Source of the DNA: Mangrovimonas yunxiaonensis
Lineage (GTDB): Bacteria > Bacteroidota > Bacteroidia > Flavobacteriales > Flavobacteriaceae
DNA: 64,000 bases
Direction of reading: 5' to 3'
NCBI RefSeq assembly: GCF_000733475.1
Contig: NZ_JPFK01000005.1
Span: 372,001-436,000 of the forward strand
Shown here: in pieces, positions 52,411 to 62,414 of the stretch
How the letters are laid out: the number at the start of each line of letters is the position of its first letter
Position numbering within the stretch: the stretch's first letter is position 1
Notes under the pieces: model-generated
Told to the model about the DNA's origin: nothing
Seen by the model: the letters and a program-made list of their open reading frames with translations, nothing else
Databases searched by the model: none
Made by a program: the position numbers and the translations under genes

Positions 52411-53385
52411 CTAGTCTTTAAGTTTTACGGTAATATGAAACAGGGCATCGCCTTGGTACACAATGGGCGATTCGTTTACATTAATAATGTAGCCTGTATG
52501 TGAAGCTTTCACAAAATGGTTAAACTTGCCGTAGGGATCGGTAATGTTACCAATAACCTCGCCTTTTTTAACATAGGTGTTAATTTTTGCGACGGGCTTG
52601 AACATGCCCGAAAAGCTTGCCCGTTGCCAACGGCTTTTATCGATAAAAACAGGGTTTTTTGTGGGGTTAGAGGTTTTAAATTTTGAAGCCAACATGTTAA
52701 AGTGCTTTAAAACACGTTTGGCTCCATTTACACCAGTATTGGTAACTTGAGAATCGATATGGAAGGATTTTCCGCCTTCGAAAAGCAGCATGGGCTTACC
52801 CAATCTGGTACAGGCATTTCTAAAGGTTTTTTTTATGTTTCTCGAGTATAGAATAAATGGGGGGTTAAACACCTTAGCAAGCGCTTCCAATTCTGGCGAG
52901 TTTTTAATAAGCCTTAGCTGTGGGGCATTAAATCGTTTTGAGCCACCGGTGTGGAAATCTAAAACAAAATCGACGTCTGGGAGAACTTCTTTTGTAAGTT
53001 TATAGGCTACCCGACTTGCCAGCGAGCCTTTTCTGCTACCCGGAAACACCCGGTTTAAATCCCTGCCATCTGGAAATTCGCGAACCAAATGTACAAACCC
53101 AAAAACGTTTATAACCGGCATGCAAATTACGGTGCCACATTTGGGTTTGTTTATGCCTTTGGCAATGATTTGACGCACAATCTCTACGCCGTTTACTTCA
53201 TCGCCATGAATTCCTGCGGTAAACAAGATTACGGGCCCCGGCTTTTTAGAGCGCTCTACAATTACAGGAACATCAACACTCGAAGAGGTGTGTAAGTTGG
53301 CTACGCCAAAAGTCAATTCACAACTTTCCCCAGCTCTAATCTGCTTTCCCAATACCGTTATGATTTGCTTTTGCTCGTAGATCAT
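52411..53385 (-). CDS. Succinylglutamate desuccinylase/aspartoacylase-type hydrolase
   Basis: A 324-residue zinc-dependent M14-like hydrolase. Zinc ligands appear as His and Glu in [11 protein letters not shown] (around residues 59-62) and His in [11 protein letters not shown] (around 145). The C-terminal part resembles a barrel/biotinyl-like domain ([17 protein letters not shown]). The start overlaps the rimK stop codon by four bases. In this context it may remove glutamates or another amide from a RimK product rather than act in arginine breakdown; that is inference. Confidence 0.85.
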   Translation of the reverse strand: MIYEQKQIITVLGKQIRAGESCELTFGVANLHTSSSVDVPVIVERSKKPGPVILFTAGIHGDEVNGVEIVRQIIAKGINKPKCGTVICMPVINVFGFVHLVREFPDGRDLNRVFPGSRKGSLASRVAYKLTKEVLPDVDFVLDFHTGGSKRFNAPQLRLIKNSPELEALAKVFNPPFILYSRNIKKTFRNACTRLGKPMLLFEGGKSFHIDSQVTNTGVNGAKRVLKHFNMLASKFKTSNPTKNPVFIDKSRWQRASFSGMFKPVAKINTYVKKGEVIGNITDPYGKFNHFVKASHTGYIINVNESPIVYQGDALFHITVKLKD

Positions 53386-54257
53386 TTATAATTTCTTTCA
53401 ATGTATGTAATAATGGAACGTGAAATGTTCCTGCCTGTGGCCTTTTCTATGCCTTCTAGTCCGGGGGTAGAGTTGACCTCTAAAAGTAAGGGGCCACGAT
53501 CTGACTGTAGCATATCAACCCCACAAACGGGTAATTTTAAGGCTCGAGAGGCTTGCATGGCCAATTTTAATTCGGCTTCATTTAACTTAACAATGTTGGC
53601 AGAGCCGCCACGGTGCAGGTTAGAGCGAAACTCACCTTCTTTACCTTGGCGTTTCATGGCGCCAACAACTTGGCCATCTACAACCAAAGCACGCAAATCG
53701 GCGCCTTTGGCTTCTTTAATAAATTCTTGTACAATAACCCTAGCCTGAAGTCCATTAAAGGCTTCTAAAACCGATTCGGCAGCATTTTTGGTTTCGGCCA
53801 AAACCACACCAAGACCTTGAGTGCCTTCTAGGAGTTTAATAATTACCGGCGTGCCACCAACCGAGTTGATCACTTCTTCTACATCTCTGGAGTAGTTGGT
53901 GAAAACGGTTTTTGGCATGCCAACACCGGCCTTGGTTAAACGTTGTAAGCTTCTCAGCTTATCGCGCGAGCGTATAATGGAATCTGAGGTGACGGTCGTA
54001 AAGACGTTCATCATTTCAAATTGCCTAACCACAGCGCAACCATAAAATGTTACCGAGGAGCCAATGCGTGGGATAATGGCATCGACATAATCTAAATAAC
54101 GATCCCTATAATAAATTTTAGGTTGTTCCTTTTCGATAATGATTTCGCATTTTAGCGGATCGATAACTTCAACTTGATGTCCCCGCTTTACACCTTCTTC
54201 AACCAGGCGCTTGGTTGAGTATAGGCCAATGTTTCTAGAGAGTATGACAATGTTCAT
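53382..54257 (-). CDS. rimK: RimK-type ATP-grasp glutamate ligase
   Basis: Adds glutamate residues to the C-terminus of ribosomal protein S6 in E. coli. The 291-residue protein has the RimK N-terminal domain ([18 protein letters not shown]), and the ATP-grasp core with [18 protein letters not shown] around residue 140 and the metal-binding [14 protein letters not shown] near 260. Length is normal. It overlaps the RimB-like gene upstream by 23 bases and the AstE-like gene downstream by four, so all three are translationally linked. Confidence 0.93.
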   Translation of the reverse strand: MNIVILSRNIGLYSTKRLVEEGVKRGHQVEVIDPLKCEIIIEKEQPKIYYRDRYLDYVDAIIPRIGSSVTFYGCAVVRQFEMMNVFTTVTSDSIIRSRDKLRSLQRLTKAGVGMPKTVFTNYSRDVEEVINSVGGTPVIIKLLEGTQGLGVVLAETKNAAESVLEAFNGLQARVIVQEFIKEAKGADLRALVVDGQVVGAMKRQGKEGEFRSNLHRGGSANIVKLNEAELKLAMQASRALKLPVCGVDMLQSDRGPLLLEVNSTPGLEGIEKATGRNISRSIITYIERNYK

Positions 54258-54678
54258 CTAGGCGCTTATTATATGATATGTTTTGTTTGTTAACATCGAC
54301 AAGAAATTTGTGGCTTAAAAATTGGCGACCAATAAGCACAGGAAACTTCATGTCGTCTCTGGTGCTTAAAGTTAAGTTAATTGTATGCGTTTTACCAAAT
54401 ATAACAATATCAGATTTTATTTTAAACCTGTTTTCCTTATAGCCGTTGCTACTCTTAACATCGGTTCGGGAGTAGTCGGTAAAGGTAACTTCGTCGCCTC
54501 CAAAATTAGGGTGTCCCTTGCTGTAGAAGGTGCATTTTAGGGTGTTGTTCTCTTCTATTATTTCAGAGCAATGGATGGCAGAGGTGTAAGCACCCGTATC
54601 AATTTTTACATCGATATTGAAGAGACCTAGGCTAGGAAAATCGACCTTATCTACACGACCTATTATTGGTTTTTGCAT
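54235..54678 (-). CDS. RimB-like retropepsin-type protease (ATP-dependent zinc protease family)
   Basis: A 147-residue protein with a single retropepsin-like domain: the aspartyl motif [14 protein letters not shown] lies near residue 26 and a flap/strand region with [10 protein letters not shown] near 118. The family is often named putative ATP-dependent zinc protease; in pseudomonads the RimB member modulates RimK. Here it is directly upstream of and overlaps rimK, which supports the same partnership (inference). Confidence 0.85.
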   Translation of the reverse strand: MQKPIIGRVDKVDFPSLGLFNIDVKIDTGAYTSAIHCSEIIEENNTLKCTFYSKGHPNFGGDEVTFTDYSRTDVKSSNGYKENRFKIKSDIVIFGKTHTINLTLSTRDDMKFPVLIGRQFLSHKFLVDVNKQNISYNKRLDEHCHTL

Positions 54679-54782
54679 GGTGTTTTTTTATAGTTTATAA
54701 AAAAGTGGCGAAAAGTAATCAATTTACGAAATTTCAGAATATAAAAATGCATTAATTTTTCACCACTGAAAATTAAAATAAG

Positions 54783-54790
54783 TACCTTTG
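54783..54790 (+). promoter_or_regulatory. Promoter -7 box for uvrC, start-proximal
   Basis: TACCTTTG matches TAnnTTTG and ends five bases before the uvrC ATG, implying a leaderless mRNA. Confidence 0.45.
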
Positions 54791-54795
54791 AAATA

Positions 54796-56589
54796 ATGGG
54801 TGAAACAACGCTTAACGTACAGCTAAAAACATTGCCAAATCTGCCAGGAGTGTATCAGTTTTTTGATGCCGATGATAAAATTTTATACGTAGGAAAGGCC
54901 AAAAACCTTAAAAAGCGTGTAAGTTCTTATTTTAACAAACAGCACGATTATGGCAAAACCAAGGTGCTGGTTAAAAAAATTGCGAGCATTAAGCATATTG
55001 TGGTCAATACCGAAACCGATGCCTTGCTGCTTGAAAACAACCTGATAAAAAAATACCAGCCGCGGTATAATGTTATGCTAAAGGACGATAAGTCCTACCC
55101 CTGGATTTGTATTAAAAAAGAACGCTTTCCTAGAGTGTTTTCAACCCGGCGGGTAATAAAAGATGGCAGCGAATATTTTGGCCCCTATACCAGCATGAAA
55201 ACGGTAAGCACTTTGTTGGGGTTAATAAAAGGCGTGTTTCAGCTTAGAACATGCAATTACGATCTGGCTCAAGAAAAAATAGATGCAGGAAAGTATAAAG
55301 TGTGTCTAGAGTACCATTTGGGAAATTGCAAAGGCGCGTGCGAAGGACTGGAAACCGAAACAGCCTACCACAACAACATTGCCGCTATACGGGAAATACT
55401 AAAAGGAAATTTTAAAGAGTCCTTGCATCAGTTTAAACAGCAAATGCAGCAGTATGCCCAAGACATGCTGTTTGAGGAAGCTCAGAAAATAAAGGAGAAA
55501 ATAGAGATTTTAGAAAACTATCAAGCCAAATCTACGGTTGTAAACCCTAAGATTAGCAATGTAGATGTGTTTACCATAGTGAGCGACGAAAGCTACGGCT
55601 ATGTTAACTTTTTACAACTCTCCTATGGTGCCATTATTAGGTCGCACACCCTAGAAATAAAAAAGAAGCTACAAGAAACCGACGAGGTCCTTTTAGAATT
55701 GGCCATTACCGAGCTGCGCCAACGCTTTAACTCAACCTCTAGAGAGATTTTTGTGCCTTTTAAAATAAACGTGGGCCATGATATAAAAGTTACTGTACCC
55801 AAATTGGGCGATAAAAAGCATCTTTTAGATTTGTCTTTACGAAATGCCAAATACCATAGAATGGAGCGCTTTAAGCAGGTGAAAATGACGGACCCCGACA
55901 AGCATGCTAACCGTATTATGGCACAAATGAAAGCCGATTTGCGGTTAAGTGAGGCGCCTCGCCATATCGAGTGTTTCGATAATTCGAATATACAAGGCAC
56001 CAATCCCGTGGCGGCCTGCGTGGTGTTTAAAAACGGTAAGCCCAGCAAAAAGGACTACCGGCATTTTAATATAAAAACGGTGGTAGGGCCTGATGATTTT
56101 GCCTCGATGGAAGAAGTGGTGTACAGGCGTTATAAACGGTTGTTGGAAGAAGAAAAACCCTTGCCCCAACTTATTGTTATTGATGGAGGCAAAGGACAGC
56201 TGTCATCGGCGTTAAAAAGTTTAGATGCTCTGGGATTAAGAGGTAAAATAGCAATCATCGGGATTGCGAAACGTTTGGAAGAATTATTTTATCCAGACGA
56301 TCCAATTCCCTTATATTTAGACAAAAAAAGCGAAACCCTAAAAATCATTCAGCAATTGCGTAACGAAGCACACCGTTTTGGAATAACGCACCATAGGGAT
56401 AAACGAAGTAAAAGTGCCTTAAATACCGAGCTGGAAACCATTCCAGGAATTGGCGAGAAAACAATTGTTCAGCTGTTAAAGGCCTTTAAATCGGTAAAGC
56501 GCATAACCAATGCCAAGCTGGATGAGCTGGAAGATGTTGTGGGCTCGCACAAGGCAAACAAGATATATAATTATTACCACAAGCCATGA
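54796..56589 (+). CDS. uvrC: UvrABC excinuclease subunit C
   Basis: Makes both incisions in nucleotide excision repair. The 597-residue protein has the GIY-YIG nuclease domain (LPGVYQFF and ILYVGKAKNLKKRVSSYF, residues about 14-50), cysteines in KVCLEYHLGNCKGAC, a UVR motif around 205-235, the RNase H-like domain with IECFDNSNIQGTNPVAA, and a C-terminal helix-hairpin-helix pair (IPGIGEKT). Length is normal. The patatin gene starts inside its last four bases. Confidence 0.95.
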   Translation: MGETTLNVQLKTLPNLPGVYQFFDADDKILYVGKAKNLKKRVSSYFNKQHDYGKTKVLVKKIASIKHIVVNTETDALLLENNLIKKYQPRYNVMLKDDKSYPWICIKKERFPRVFSTRRVIKDGSEYFGPYTSMKTVSTLLGLIKGVFQLRTCNYDLAQEKIDAGKYKVCLEYHLGNCKGACEGLETETAYHNNIAAIREILKGNFKESLHQFKQQMQQYAQDMLFEEAQKIKEKIEILENYQAKSTVVNPKISNVDVFTIVSDESYGYVNFLQLSYGAIIRSHTLEIKKKLQETDEVLLELAITELRQRFNSTSREIFVPFKINVGHDIKVTVPKLGDKKHLLDLSLRNAKYHRMERFKQVKMTDPDKHANRIMAQMKADLRLSEAPRHIECFDNSNIQGTNPVAACVVFKNGKPSKKDYRHFNIKTVVGPDDFASMEEVVYRRYKRLLEEEKPLPQLIVIDGGKGQLSSALKSLDALGLRGKIAIIGIAKRLEELFYPDDPIPLYLDKKSETLKIIQQLRNEAHRFGITHHRDKRSKSALNTELETIPGIGEKTIVQLLKAFKSVKRITNAKLDELEDVVGSHKANKIYNYYHKP

Positions 56590-58814
56590 AAAAAACTTTA
56601 ACCATAGTATTGCTTGCACTGCATATTGCTGTATTTGCACAGGACAACCAACCAGCCAGTCAGGCACCCCCCAAAAAAATAGGGTTGGTGTTAAGTGGTG
56701 GTGGGGCCAAGGGTCTAGCGCATATTGGGGTTTTAAAGGTAATAGATAGCTTGGGGATAAAAGTAGATTATGTTGCAGGAACCAGTATGGGATCCATAAT
56801 AGGGGCATTGTACGCGTCGGGGTATTCGGGTAAGGATATCGACTCGATCTTTGAAGGGGTAGATTTCGATAAGATTATAAATGATGAACTGCCACGAAAG
56901 GCCAAAACATTTTACGAGCGAGACAACTCCGAAAAATATGCCATAACCCTGCCGTTCGACAAGTTTAAGCTCAAGCTGCCTTCGGCCTTGTCAAGGGGGC
57001 AAAATACGTTTAGCCTACTGTCTAAATTAACGTTGCATGTAAGCCATGTAGACGATTTTAGCCAATTGCCCATCCCGTTTTTCTGTATGGCAACCAATGT
57101 AGAAACAGGAGAGGCCGTAATTTTAGATCGGGGTAGCCTGCCTCAGGCCATAACGGCTAGCAGTGCCTTCCCGTCGTTATTTCAGCCTATAAATATAGAT
57201 GGGAAACTGCTTATAGACGGTGGTGTTGCAGATAACTACCCTATTGAAGAGCTTAAAAGACGAGGTGCGGACCTAGTGATAGGTGTCGATGTTCAAGACG
57301 ATTTGGCAACTAGAGACGAGCTGGATTCGGCCTTGGATGTGTTGCTTCAAATAAACAATTATCGCACAATTAATGCGATGAAATCGAAATCTAAAATCAC
57401 CGATATTTATATAAAACCAGACATAGAAGCCTATACTGTGGTGTCTTTTGATGATGGTAGGGAGATTATTTTTAACGGCGAACATGCGGCAAGGGAAAAA
57501 ATGCCTGAGCTTTTGGCACTTCAAAACCTTAGAGAGGCGCCTGTAAAGAACATGAAAATCCAGCCGGTAGATAGCGTTAAAATAAACGCTATTAACGTTT
57601 CTGGTAACTTAAAATACTCTAGAGCCTATGTTTTGGGGAAATTAAAATTTCGTCAGGGCGATAACATTAAATTCGATGCTTTTGTCGATGGGGTAAATAA
57701 CCTGGCTGCTACCAATAATTTCGAGAGCATAAGCTATGGGTTTAAATCTGCTACAGAGCCCGGCGCATACAATATTGACCTTAAAGTGGTAGAAAGCAAG
57801 AAGAAAACGTTTTTAAAGTTTGGGGTGCATTATGACGATTTGTATAAAAGTGCTGCGTTGTTAAACATCACAAAAAAACAACTTATTATGGGCAACGATG
57901 TTGTTTCGCTCGATATTATTGCTGGAGATAATATTAGATACAATTTTGAGTATTACATCGATAAAGGGTTTTATTGGAGCATAGGACTAAAATCGCGTTT
58001 TAACCAATTTAAGCACGAAACCCCAAGCAGTTTCCTTTTTGAGGAGAGTTATTTCCCGGGGGTTAATCAGTTGGATATGAGGCTTAAGGATTTTACCAAC
58101 CAAATTTATTTGCAAACGCTCTTCAGAAGGGATTTTTCGCTCACTTTGGGCGCAGAACACAAAAATCTTAAAGTGAGTACGCAAACCGTCCTGTTTAACA
58201 ATAAAGAAACTGTTTTCGAAAATAGCGACTACCTTAGTTTGTTTGGCGGGTTAAAATTCGATACCTACGATAATAAGTATTTCCCAAACGAAGGCTTTTT
58301 CTTTGATGGTAATTTTCATGTGTATCTATATTCGTCGGATTACAATAATACGTTTTCTGAGTATTCTATAGGAAAGGCAACCATTGGTTATACCAAAAGT
58401 TTTACCAGTAAGCTTACCGCAAACATAACAACCCAAGGCGGGTTTAGGATAGGGGAAAATGAAGACCCGTTTTTAGACTTTGTTCTAGGAGGATATGGCC
58501 AGAATTTTATAAACAATTTTACTGCGTTTTATGGGTATGACTACTTTTCACTTTCTGGCGATAGTTTTATTAATGGCCGGTTTACACTGGATTACGAGCT
58601 GTTTAAAAAACACCATTTAAACTTAGCAGCCAACTATGCTAATGTAGACGACGATATTTTTTCGACAGGCGATTGGATTAATGCTCCAGACCATACGGGG
58701 TATGCTCTAGGTTATGCCTATGAAACGTTTTTAGGGCCTATAGAACTTAAGTATACTTGGTCGCCAGAGATTAAGGAGAATTACTTCTTTTTTAACTTAG
58801 GGTTTTGGTTTTAG
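56586..58814 (+). CDS. Patatin-like phospholipase fused to POTRA/Omp85 barrel
   Basis: A 742-residue exported protein (signal peptide to about residue 19, VFAQ). The patatin domain (about 35-300) has the oxyanion motif SGGGAKGLAH, the nucleophile GTSMGS and the catalytic Asp in DGGVADNYPI. A POTRA-like segment follows (INAINVSGNLKYSRAYVLGKL, about 330-400), then an Omp85-type barrel ending FFFNLGFWF. This is the PlpD-like type Vd layout, in which the enzyme is linked to its own outer-membrane barrel. The ATG overlaps the uvrC stop codon (ATGA). Confidence 0.88.
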   Translation: MKKTLTIVLLALHIAVFAQDNQPASQAPPKKIGLVLSGGGAKGLAHIGVLKVIDSLGIKVDYVAGTSMGSIIGALYASGYSGKDIDSIFEGVDFDKIINDELPRKAKTFYERDNSEKYAITLPFDKFKLKLPSALSRGQNTFSLLSKLTLHVSHVDDFSQLPIPFFCMATNVETGEAVILDRGSLPQAITASSAFPSLFQPINIDGKLLIDGGVADNYPIEELKRRGADLVIGVDVQDDLATRDELDSALDVLLQINNYRTINAMKSKSKITDIYIKPDIEAYTVVSFDDGREIIFNGEHAAREKMPELLALQNLREAPVKNMKIQPVDSVKINAINVSGNLKYSRAYVLGKLKFRQGDNIKFDAFVDGVNNLAATNNFESISYGFKSATEPGAYNIDLKVVESKKKTFLKFGVHYDDLYKSAALLNITKKQLIMGNDVVSLDIIAGDNIRYNFEYYIDKGFYWSIGLKSRFNQFKHETPSSFLFEESYFPGVNQLDMRLKDFTNQIYLQTLFRRDFSLTLGAEHKNLKVSTQTVLFNNKETVFENSDYLSLFGGLKFDTYDNKYFPNEGFFFDGNFHVYLYSSDYNNTFSEYSIGKATIGYTKSFTSKLTANITTQGGFRIGENEDPFLDFVLGGYGQNFINNFTAFYGYDYFSLSGDSFINGRFTLDYELFKKHHLNLAANYANVDDDIFSTGDWINAPDHTGYALGYAYETFLGPIELKYTWSPEIKENYFFFNLGFWF

Positions 58815-58938
58815 AAAGATCGTTTGAAAAATCGTTGAAAAATTCGCATATTTGAAGGCATGAAACTCTTTTGGAAAGATTTGTTGCGTCATCTTCATTT
58901 TCTCATTAAGAGAAACCCCGAATAAATGACTTATTTTG

Positions 58939-58975
58939 TATCTTTATGCAAGACGTAGTCTAAGGCGATTATCGC
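58939..58975 (+). promoter_or_regulatory. Possible hmgA promoter with twin palindromes
   Basis: TATCTTTA (58939-58946) is one base off TAnnTTTG. Two palindromes follow at once: AGAC-GTA-GTCT (58951-58961) and GCGAT-T-ATCGC (58965-58975), placed where a repressor would cover the transcription start. The rest of the 202-base spacer after the patatin gene shows no further feature. Confidence 0.35.
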
Positions 58976-59016
58976 ACTTTGTTTAGTAGCATTCATATTT
59001 TTAAACCAAAACTAAA

Positions 59017-60174
59017 ATGCCTTTTTATCATAAGTTAGGGAGCATTCCCCATAAACGACACATACAATTTAAAAAGCCAGATGGTAGTTTGTATTACGAA
59101 CAATTGTTTGGCACCATAGGCTTCGATGGCATGTCTACCAACATGTATCACGAGCATCGGCCAACCCAGGTTAAGGAAATAAAAGACCAATATAGCGTAG
59201 CACCCAAAATAGCAAAGGCCAATAGCATACAGTCGTATAGATTTCATGGGTTTAAAGTGCCCCAAGAAACCGATTATCTAGACAGTCGAAAAACCGTGCT
59301 TACCAATAGCGACTGCAGTATTATACTTGCCGCACCCAAGCAATCTACAAAAGACTATTTTTACAAAAACACCGATGCCGACGAGCTAATATTTGTACAT
59401 AAAGGCAGCGGTAAGCTTCGTACTATGTTGGGGAATCTCGATTTTAAGTATGGCGACTATTTGTTGGTGCCAAGAGGGATAATCTATAAAATAGATTTCG
59501 ATACCGAAGACAACCGCTTGTTTATTGTAGAGTCGCGTCGTCCCATATACACTCCAAAACGTTACCGCAATTGGTTTGGGCAATTGTTGGAGCATTCGCC
59601 ATTTTGCGAGCGCGATTTACGCCAGCCCCAAGAGTTGGAAACCTATAATGAGACTGGCGATTTTCTTATAAAAGTAAAAAAGCAAGACGATATTTTCGAG
59701 ATGGTTTACGCCACACACCCGTTTGATGTGGTAGGCTACGACGGCTATAACTACCCTTATGCATTCTCCATTCACGATTTCGAGCCCATTACAGGGCGTG
59801 TGCACCAACCGCCACCAGTACACCAAACCTTCGAGACCGATGCGTTTGTAGTGTGCAGTTTTGTGCCTAGGTTATACGATTACCACCCACAAGCCATTCC
59901 AGCACCATACAACCACAGCAACATTGATAGCGATGAGGTGTTGTATTATGTAGATGGCGATTTTATGAGCCGAAACGATATCGATGCCGGGCACATATCG
60001 TTGCACCCTGCGGGAATTCCACATGGGCCACACCCAGGAGCCACCGAGCGAAGCATAGGAGAAGTAAAAACCGATGAGCTAGCCGTTATGGTAGATACCT
60101 TTAAGCCCCTTCAAATTACCGAGGACGCTTTAAAAATTGCAGATGAAGATTATTTTAAATCGTGGTTGGAATAA
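59017..60174 (+). CDS. hmgA: Homogentisate 1,2-dioxygenase
   Basis: Opens the ring of homogentisate in tyrosine and phenylalanine breakdown. The 385-residue protein is a two-lobed cupin; the C-terminal iron region shows PPPVHQTFE, the segment SDEVLYYVDGDF and HPAGIPHGPHPG with the expected histidines and glutamate. It is shorter than human HGD, as in many bacterial forms. hppD, the preceding step of the pathway, follows downstream on the same strand. Confidence 0.92.
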   Translation: MPFYHKLGSIPHKRHIQFKKPDGSLYYEQLFGTIGFDGMSTNMYHEHRPTQVKEIKDQYSVAPKIAKANSIQSYRFHGFKVPQETDYLDSRKTVLTNSDCSIILAAPKQSTKDYFYKNTDADELIFVHKGSGKLRTMLGNLDFKYGDYLLVPRGIIYKIDFDTEDNRLFIVESRRPIYTPKRYRNWFGQLLEHSPFCERDLRQPQELETYNETGDFLIKVKKQDDIFEMVYATHPFDVVGYDGYNYPYAFSIHDFEPITGRVHQPPPVHQTFETDAFVVCSFVPRLYDYHPQAIPAPYNHSNIDSDEVLYYVDGDFMSRNDIDAGHISLHPAGIPHGPHPGATERSIGEVKTDELAVMVDTFKPLQITEDALKIADEDYFKSWLE

Positions 60175-60194
60175 GGTTTAATAGAAGTAAGCTC

Positions 60195-60202
60195 TACTTT
60201 TG
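60195..60202 (+). promoter_or_regulatory. Promoter -7 box for hppD
   Basis: TACTTTTG matches TAnnTTTG in the 147-base spacer after hmgA. It would give hppD its own transcript with a leader of about 110 bases. Confidence 0.4.
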
Positions 60203-60321
60203 GTAGACGCTTTTCAACGTGAAAATAAAAATTAAATAAACTTGAAGAAATACTACAGAGGTTCAGAAAAACGGCAAAAGAGGCCATTTTTATCCTTTAG
60301 TTTCTTTAAAATACATTAAAT

Positions 60322-61482
60322 ATGAGCAAGAATATAGAATCAGTAAATTACGGGTTAGAAAAAATATTTGAAGGCGCCGAAGACTTTCTTCCGCTTTTAG
60401 GAACCGATTATGTTGAGTTTTACGTAGGCAATGCCAAGCAGGCAGCGCATTTTTACAAAACGGCTTTTGGATTTCAATCCTATGCCTATAAAGGTCTGGA
60501 AACAGGAAGCAGAGAAACCGTGTCTTATGTTTTAAAACAAGACAAGATACGATTGGTTTTAACCACACCATTAAACTCCAAGCACCCTATTAACGACCAC
60601 ATTGTAAAACATGGCGATGGTGTAAAAATCGTAGCACTTTGGGTAGACGATGCCAGAAGCGCATGGGAAGAGACCACCTCAAGAGGGGCAAAGTCCTATA
60701 TGGAGCCAACAGTAGAGAAAGACGAGCATGGCGAAGTAGTACGTGCAGGAATTTATACCTATGGCGAAACCGTGCATATGTTTGTAGAACGCAAGAATTA
60801 TACAGGGCAGTTTATGCCAGGCTTTGTAAAGTGGGAGTCCGATTACAACCCAGAACCTGTAGGGCTAAAGTTTATAGACCACATGGTAGGCAACGTTGGT
60901 TGGGGCGAAATGAACACTTGGGTAAAATGGTACGAAGATGTGATGGGCTTTGTAAATTTCCTATCGTTCGACGATAAGCAAATCCATACCGAATATTCGG
61001 CTTTAATGAGTAAGGTAATGAGCAATGGTAATGGCCGTATTAAATTCCCTATTAACGAGCCAGCCGAAGGAAAGAAAAAATCGCAAATAGAAGAATATTT
61101 AGATTTTTACGAAGGCCCAGGAGTACAACACATTGCTGTAGCCACAGACGATATTATAAAAACCGTTTCGGCATTGCGTTCTAGAGGAGTTGAGTTCTTG
61201 TCAACGCCGCCAGAAGAATATTATAAAGCTGTGCCAGGACGTTTAGATGAGTTTAGCCACGAGCTTCGCGAAGACATTGAAACCTTAAAGGGCCTGGGTA
61301 TCATGATCGATGCCGATGAAGAGGGCTATTTGTTGCAGATCTTTACCAAACCAGTAGAGGACAGACCAACCCTATTCTTCGAAATTATACAGCGTATGGG
61401 CGCCAAAGGCTTTGGGGCAGGAAACTTTAAAGCGCTTTTCGAGTCTATTGAAAGAGAACAGGAAAAAAGAGGCACCCTTTAA
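60322..61482 (+). CDS. hppD: 4-Hydroxyphenylpyruvate dioxygenase
   Basis: Converts 4-hydroxyphenylpyruvate to homogentisate. The 386-residue protein has two VOC domains; iron ligands fit His in FIDHMVGNV (around 190), His in GVQHIAVATDDI (around 273) and Glu in FFEIIQRMG (around 352), with the C-terminal helix GFGAGNFKALFESIEREQ that gates the active site. Length is normal. Together with hmgA upstream it gives two consecutive steps of tyrosine catabolism. Confidence 0.95.
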   Translation: MSKNIESVNYGLEKIFEGAEDFLPLLGTDYVEFYVGNAKQAAHFYKTAFGFQSYAYKGLETGSRETVSYVLKQDKIRLVLTTPLNSKHPINDHIVKHGDGVKIVALWVDDARSAWEETTSRGAKSYMEPTVEKDEHGEVVRAGIYTYGETVHMFVERKNYTGQFMPGFVKWESDYNPEPVGLKFIDHMVGNVGWGEMNTWVKWYEDVMGFVNFLSFDDKQIHTEYSALMSKVMSNGNGRIKFPINEPAEGKKKSQIEEYLDFYEGPGVQHIAVATDDIIKTVSALRSRGVEFLSTPPEEYYKAVPGRLDEFSHELREDIETLKGLGIMIDADEEGYLLQIFTKPVEDRPTLFFEIIQRMGAKGFGAGNFKALFESIEREQEKRGTL

Positions 61483-61507
61483 AAGAAATATACCTTGTTA
61501 AATTATT

Positions 61508-61541
61508 AAAAACTCCATCACAATCTTGATGGAGTTTTTTT
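61508..61541 (+). terminator. Terminator of hppD
   Basis: A 13-base perfect stem with core ACTCCATCA/TGATGGAGT and a six-base loop, ending in a T-run. Confidence 0.8.
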
Positions 61542-61548
61542 GTTTTAA

Positions 61549-61556
61549 TACATTTG
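61549..61556 (+). promoter_or_regulatory. Promoter -7 box for the DUF3108-kynA-M23 operon
   Basis: TACATTTG matches TAnnTTTG directly after the hppD terminator. It precedes three genes joined by one-base overlaps. Confidence 0.45.
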
Positions 61557-61628
61557 GAACAGTAATTGTAATTTATGTGAAGAAACACATTTTTTATGAA
61601 AACGAGTTACAATTATAAAAGCATAACA

Positions 61629-62414
61629 ATGAACAAAACCTGCCTAATTACTATAGTGTTCTTTACCGCTTTCCAGCTGCTTCATGCCCAGGACGAATCG
61701 GCTTTTAAGGTAGGCGAATGGTTTCGTTTTGAAATGAGTTACAGCGGCTTTTTAAAAGCGGGCGAAGCCACCCTTGAAGTAAAGGATAATATGGTTGAGG
61801 GCAAACCCGTTTACCATGTGGTTGGTAAGGGGTGGACAACAGGCGCCATTAAATGGTTTTTTAAGGTTGAGGACCGCTATGAAAGTTTTTTCGACAAAAC
61901 ACACATAATCCCTTACAGGTTTATTAGAGATATTGATGAAGGTGGGCATACTAAAGATATCGAGATTAAATTTGATCACCAAGATCAAAAAGCATACGTA
62001 AACGATAAAAAACACCGGCAAAAATCGGTGATTAAAACAGAACCCAATGTTCAGGACATGGTATCTACGTTTTACTATTTACGTAACCAGCTGGATGTAG
62101 ATAACCTAAACATAGGCGAAGAGGTGTTTGTAAACATGTTTTTCGATAAAGAAAACTATGGTTTTAAAATTAGATATTTAGGCGAAGAGACCATATCTAC
62201 CAATTTTGGAAAAGTAAAAGCCCTAAAATTTAGACCTTATGTTATGGCTGGGCGGGTGTTTAAAGAGGAAGAAAGTTTAACCTTATGGGTTTCTAACGAT
62301 AAAAATAGAGTACCTTTGCGAGTAAAGGCAGATTTAGCGGTGGGCTCCTTAAGAGCTGACCTAGACGCTTTTAAAGGGTTAAAACATCCATTTAAAATAG
62401 TAGTAGAAAATTAA
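61629..62414 (+). CDS. DUF3108 exported protein
   Basis: A 261-residue secreted protein (signal peptide cut near residue 20, LHAQ). The body is a beta-rich DUF3108 domain with KVGEWFRFEMSYSGFLKAGEATLEV near the start (motif split over the mature N-terminus) and LTLWVSNDKNRVPLRVKADLAVGSLRADL near the end. Function unknown; likely periplasmic or outer-membrane associated. An ATG 11 codons upstream is in frame, but the chosen start begins a normal signal peptide. Its stop overlaps the kynA start by one base. Confidence 0.8.
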   Translation: MNKTCLITIVFFTAFQLLHAQDESAFKVGEWFRFEMSYSGFLKAGEATLEVKDNMVEGKPVYHVVGKGWTTGAIKWFFKVEDRYESFFDKTHIIPYRFIRDIDEGGHTKDIEIKFDHQDQKAYVNDKKHRQKSVIKTEPNVQDMVSTFYYLRNQLDVDNLNIGEEVFVNMFFDKENYGFKIRYLGEETISTNFGKVKALKFRPYVMAGRVFKEEESLTLWVSNDKNRVPLRVKADLAVGSLRADLDAFKGLKHPFKIVVEN

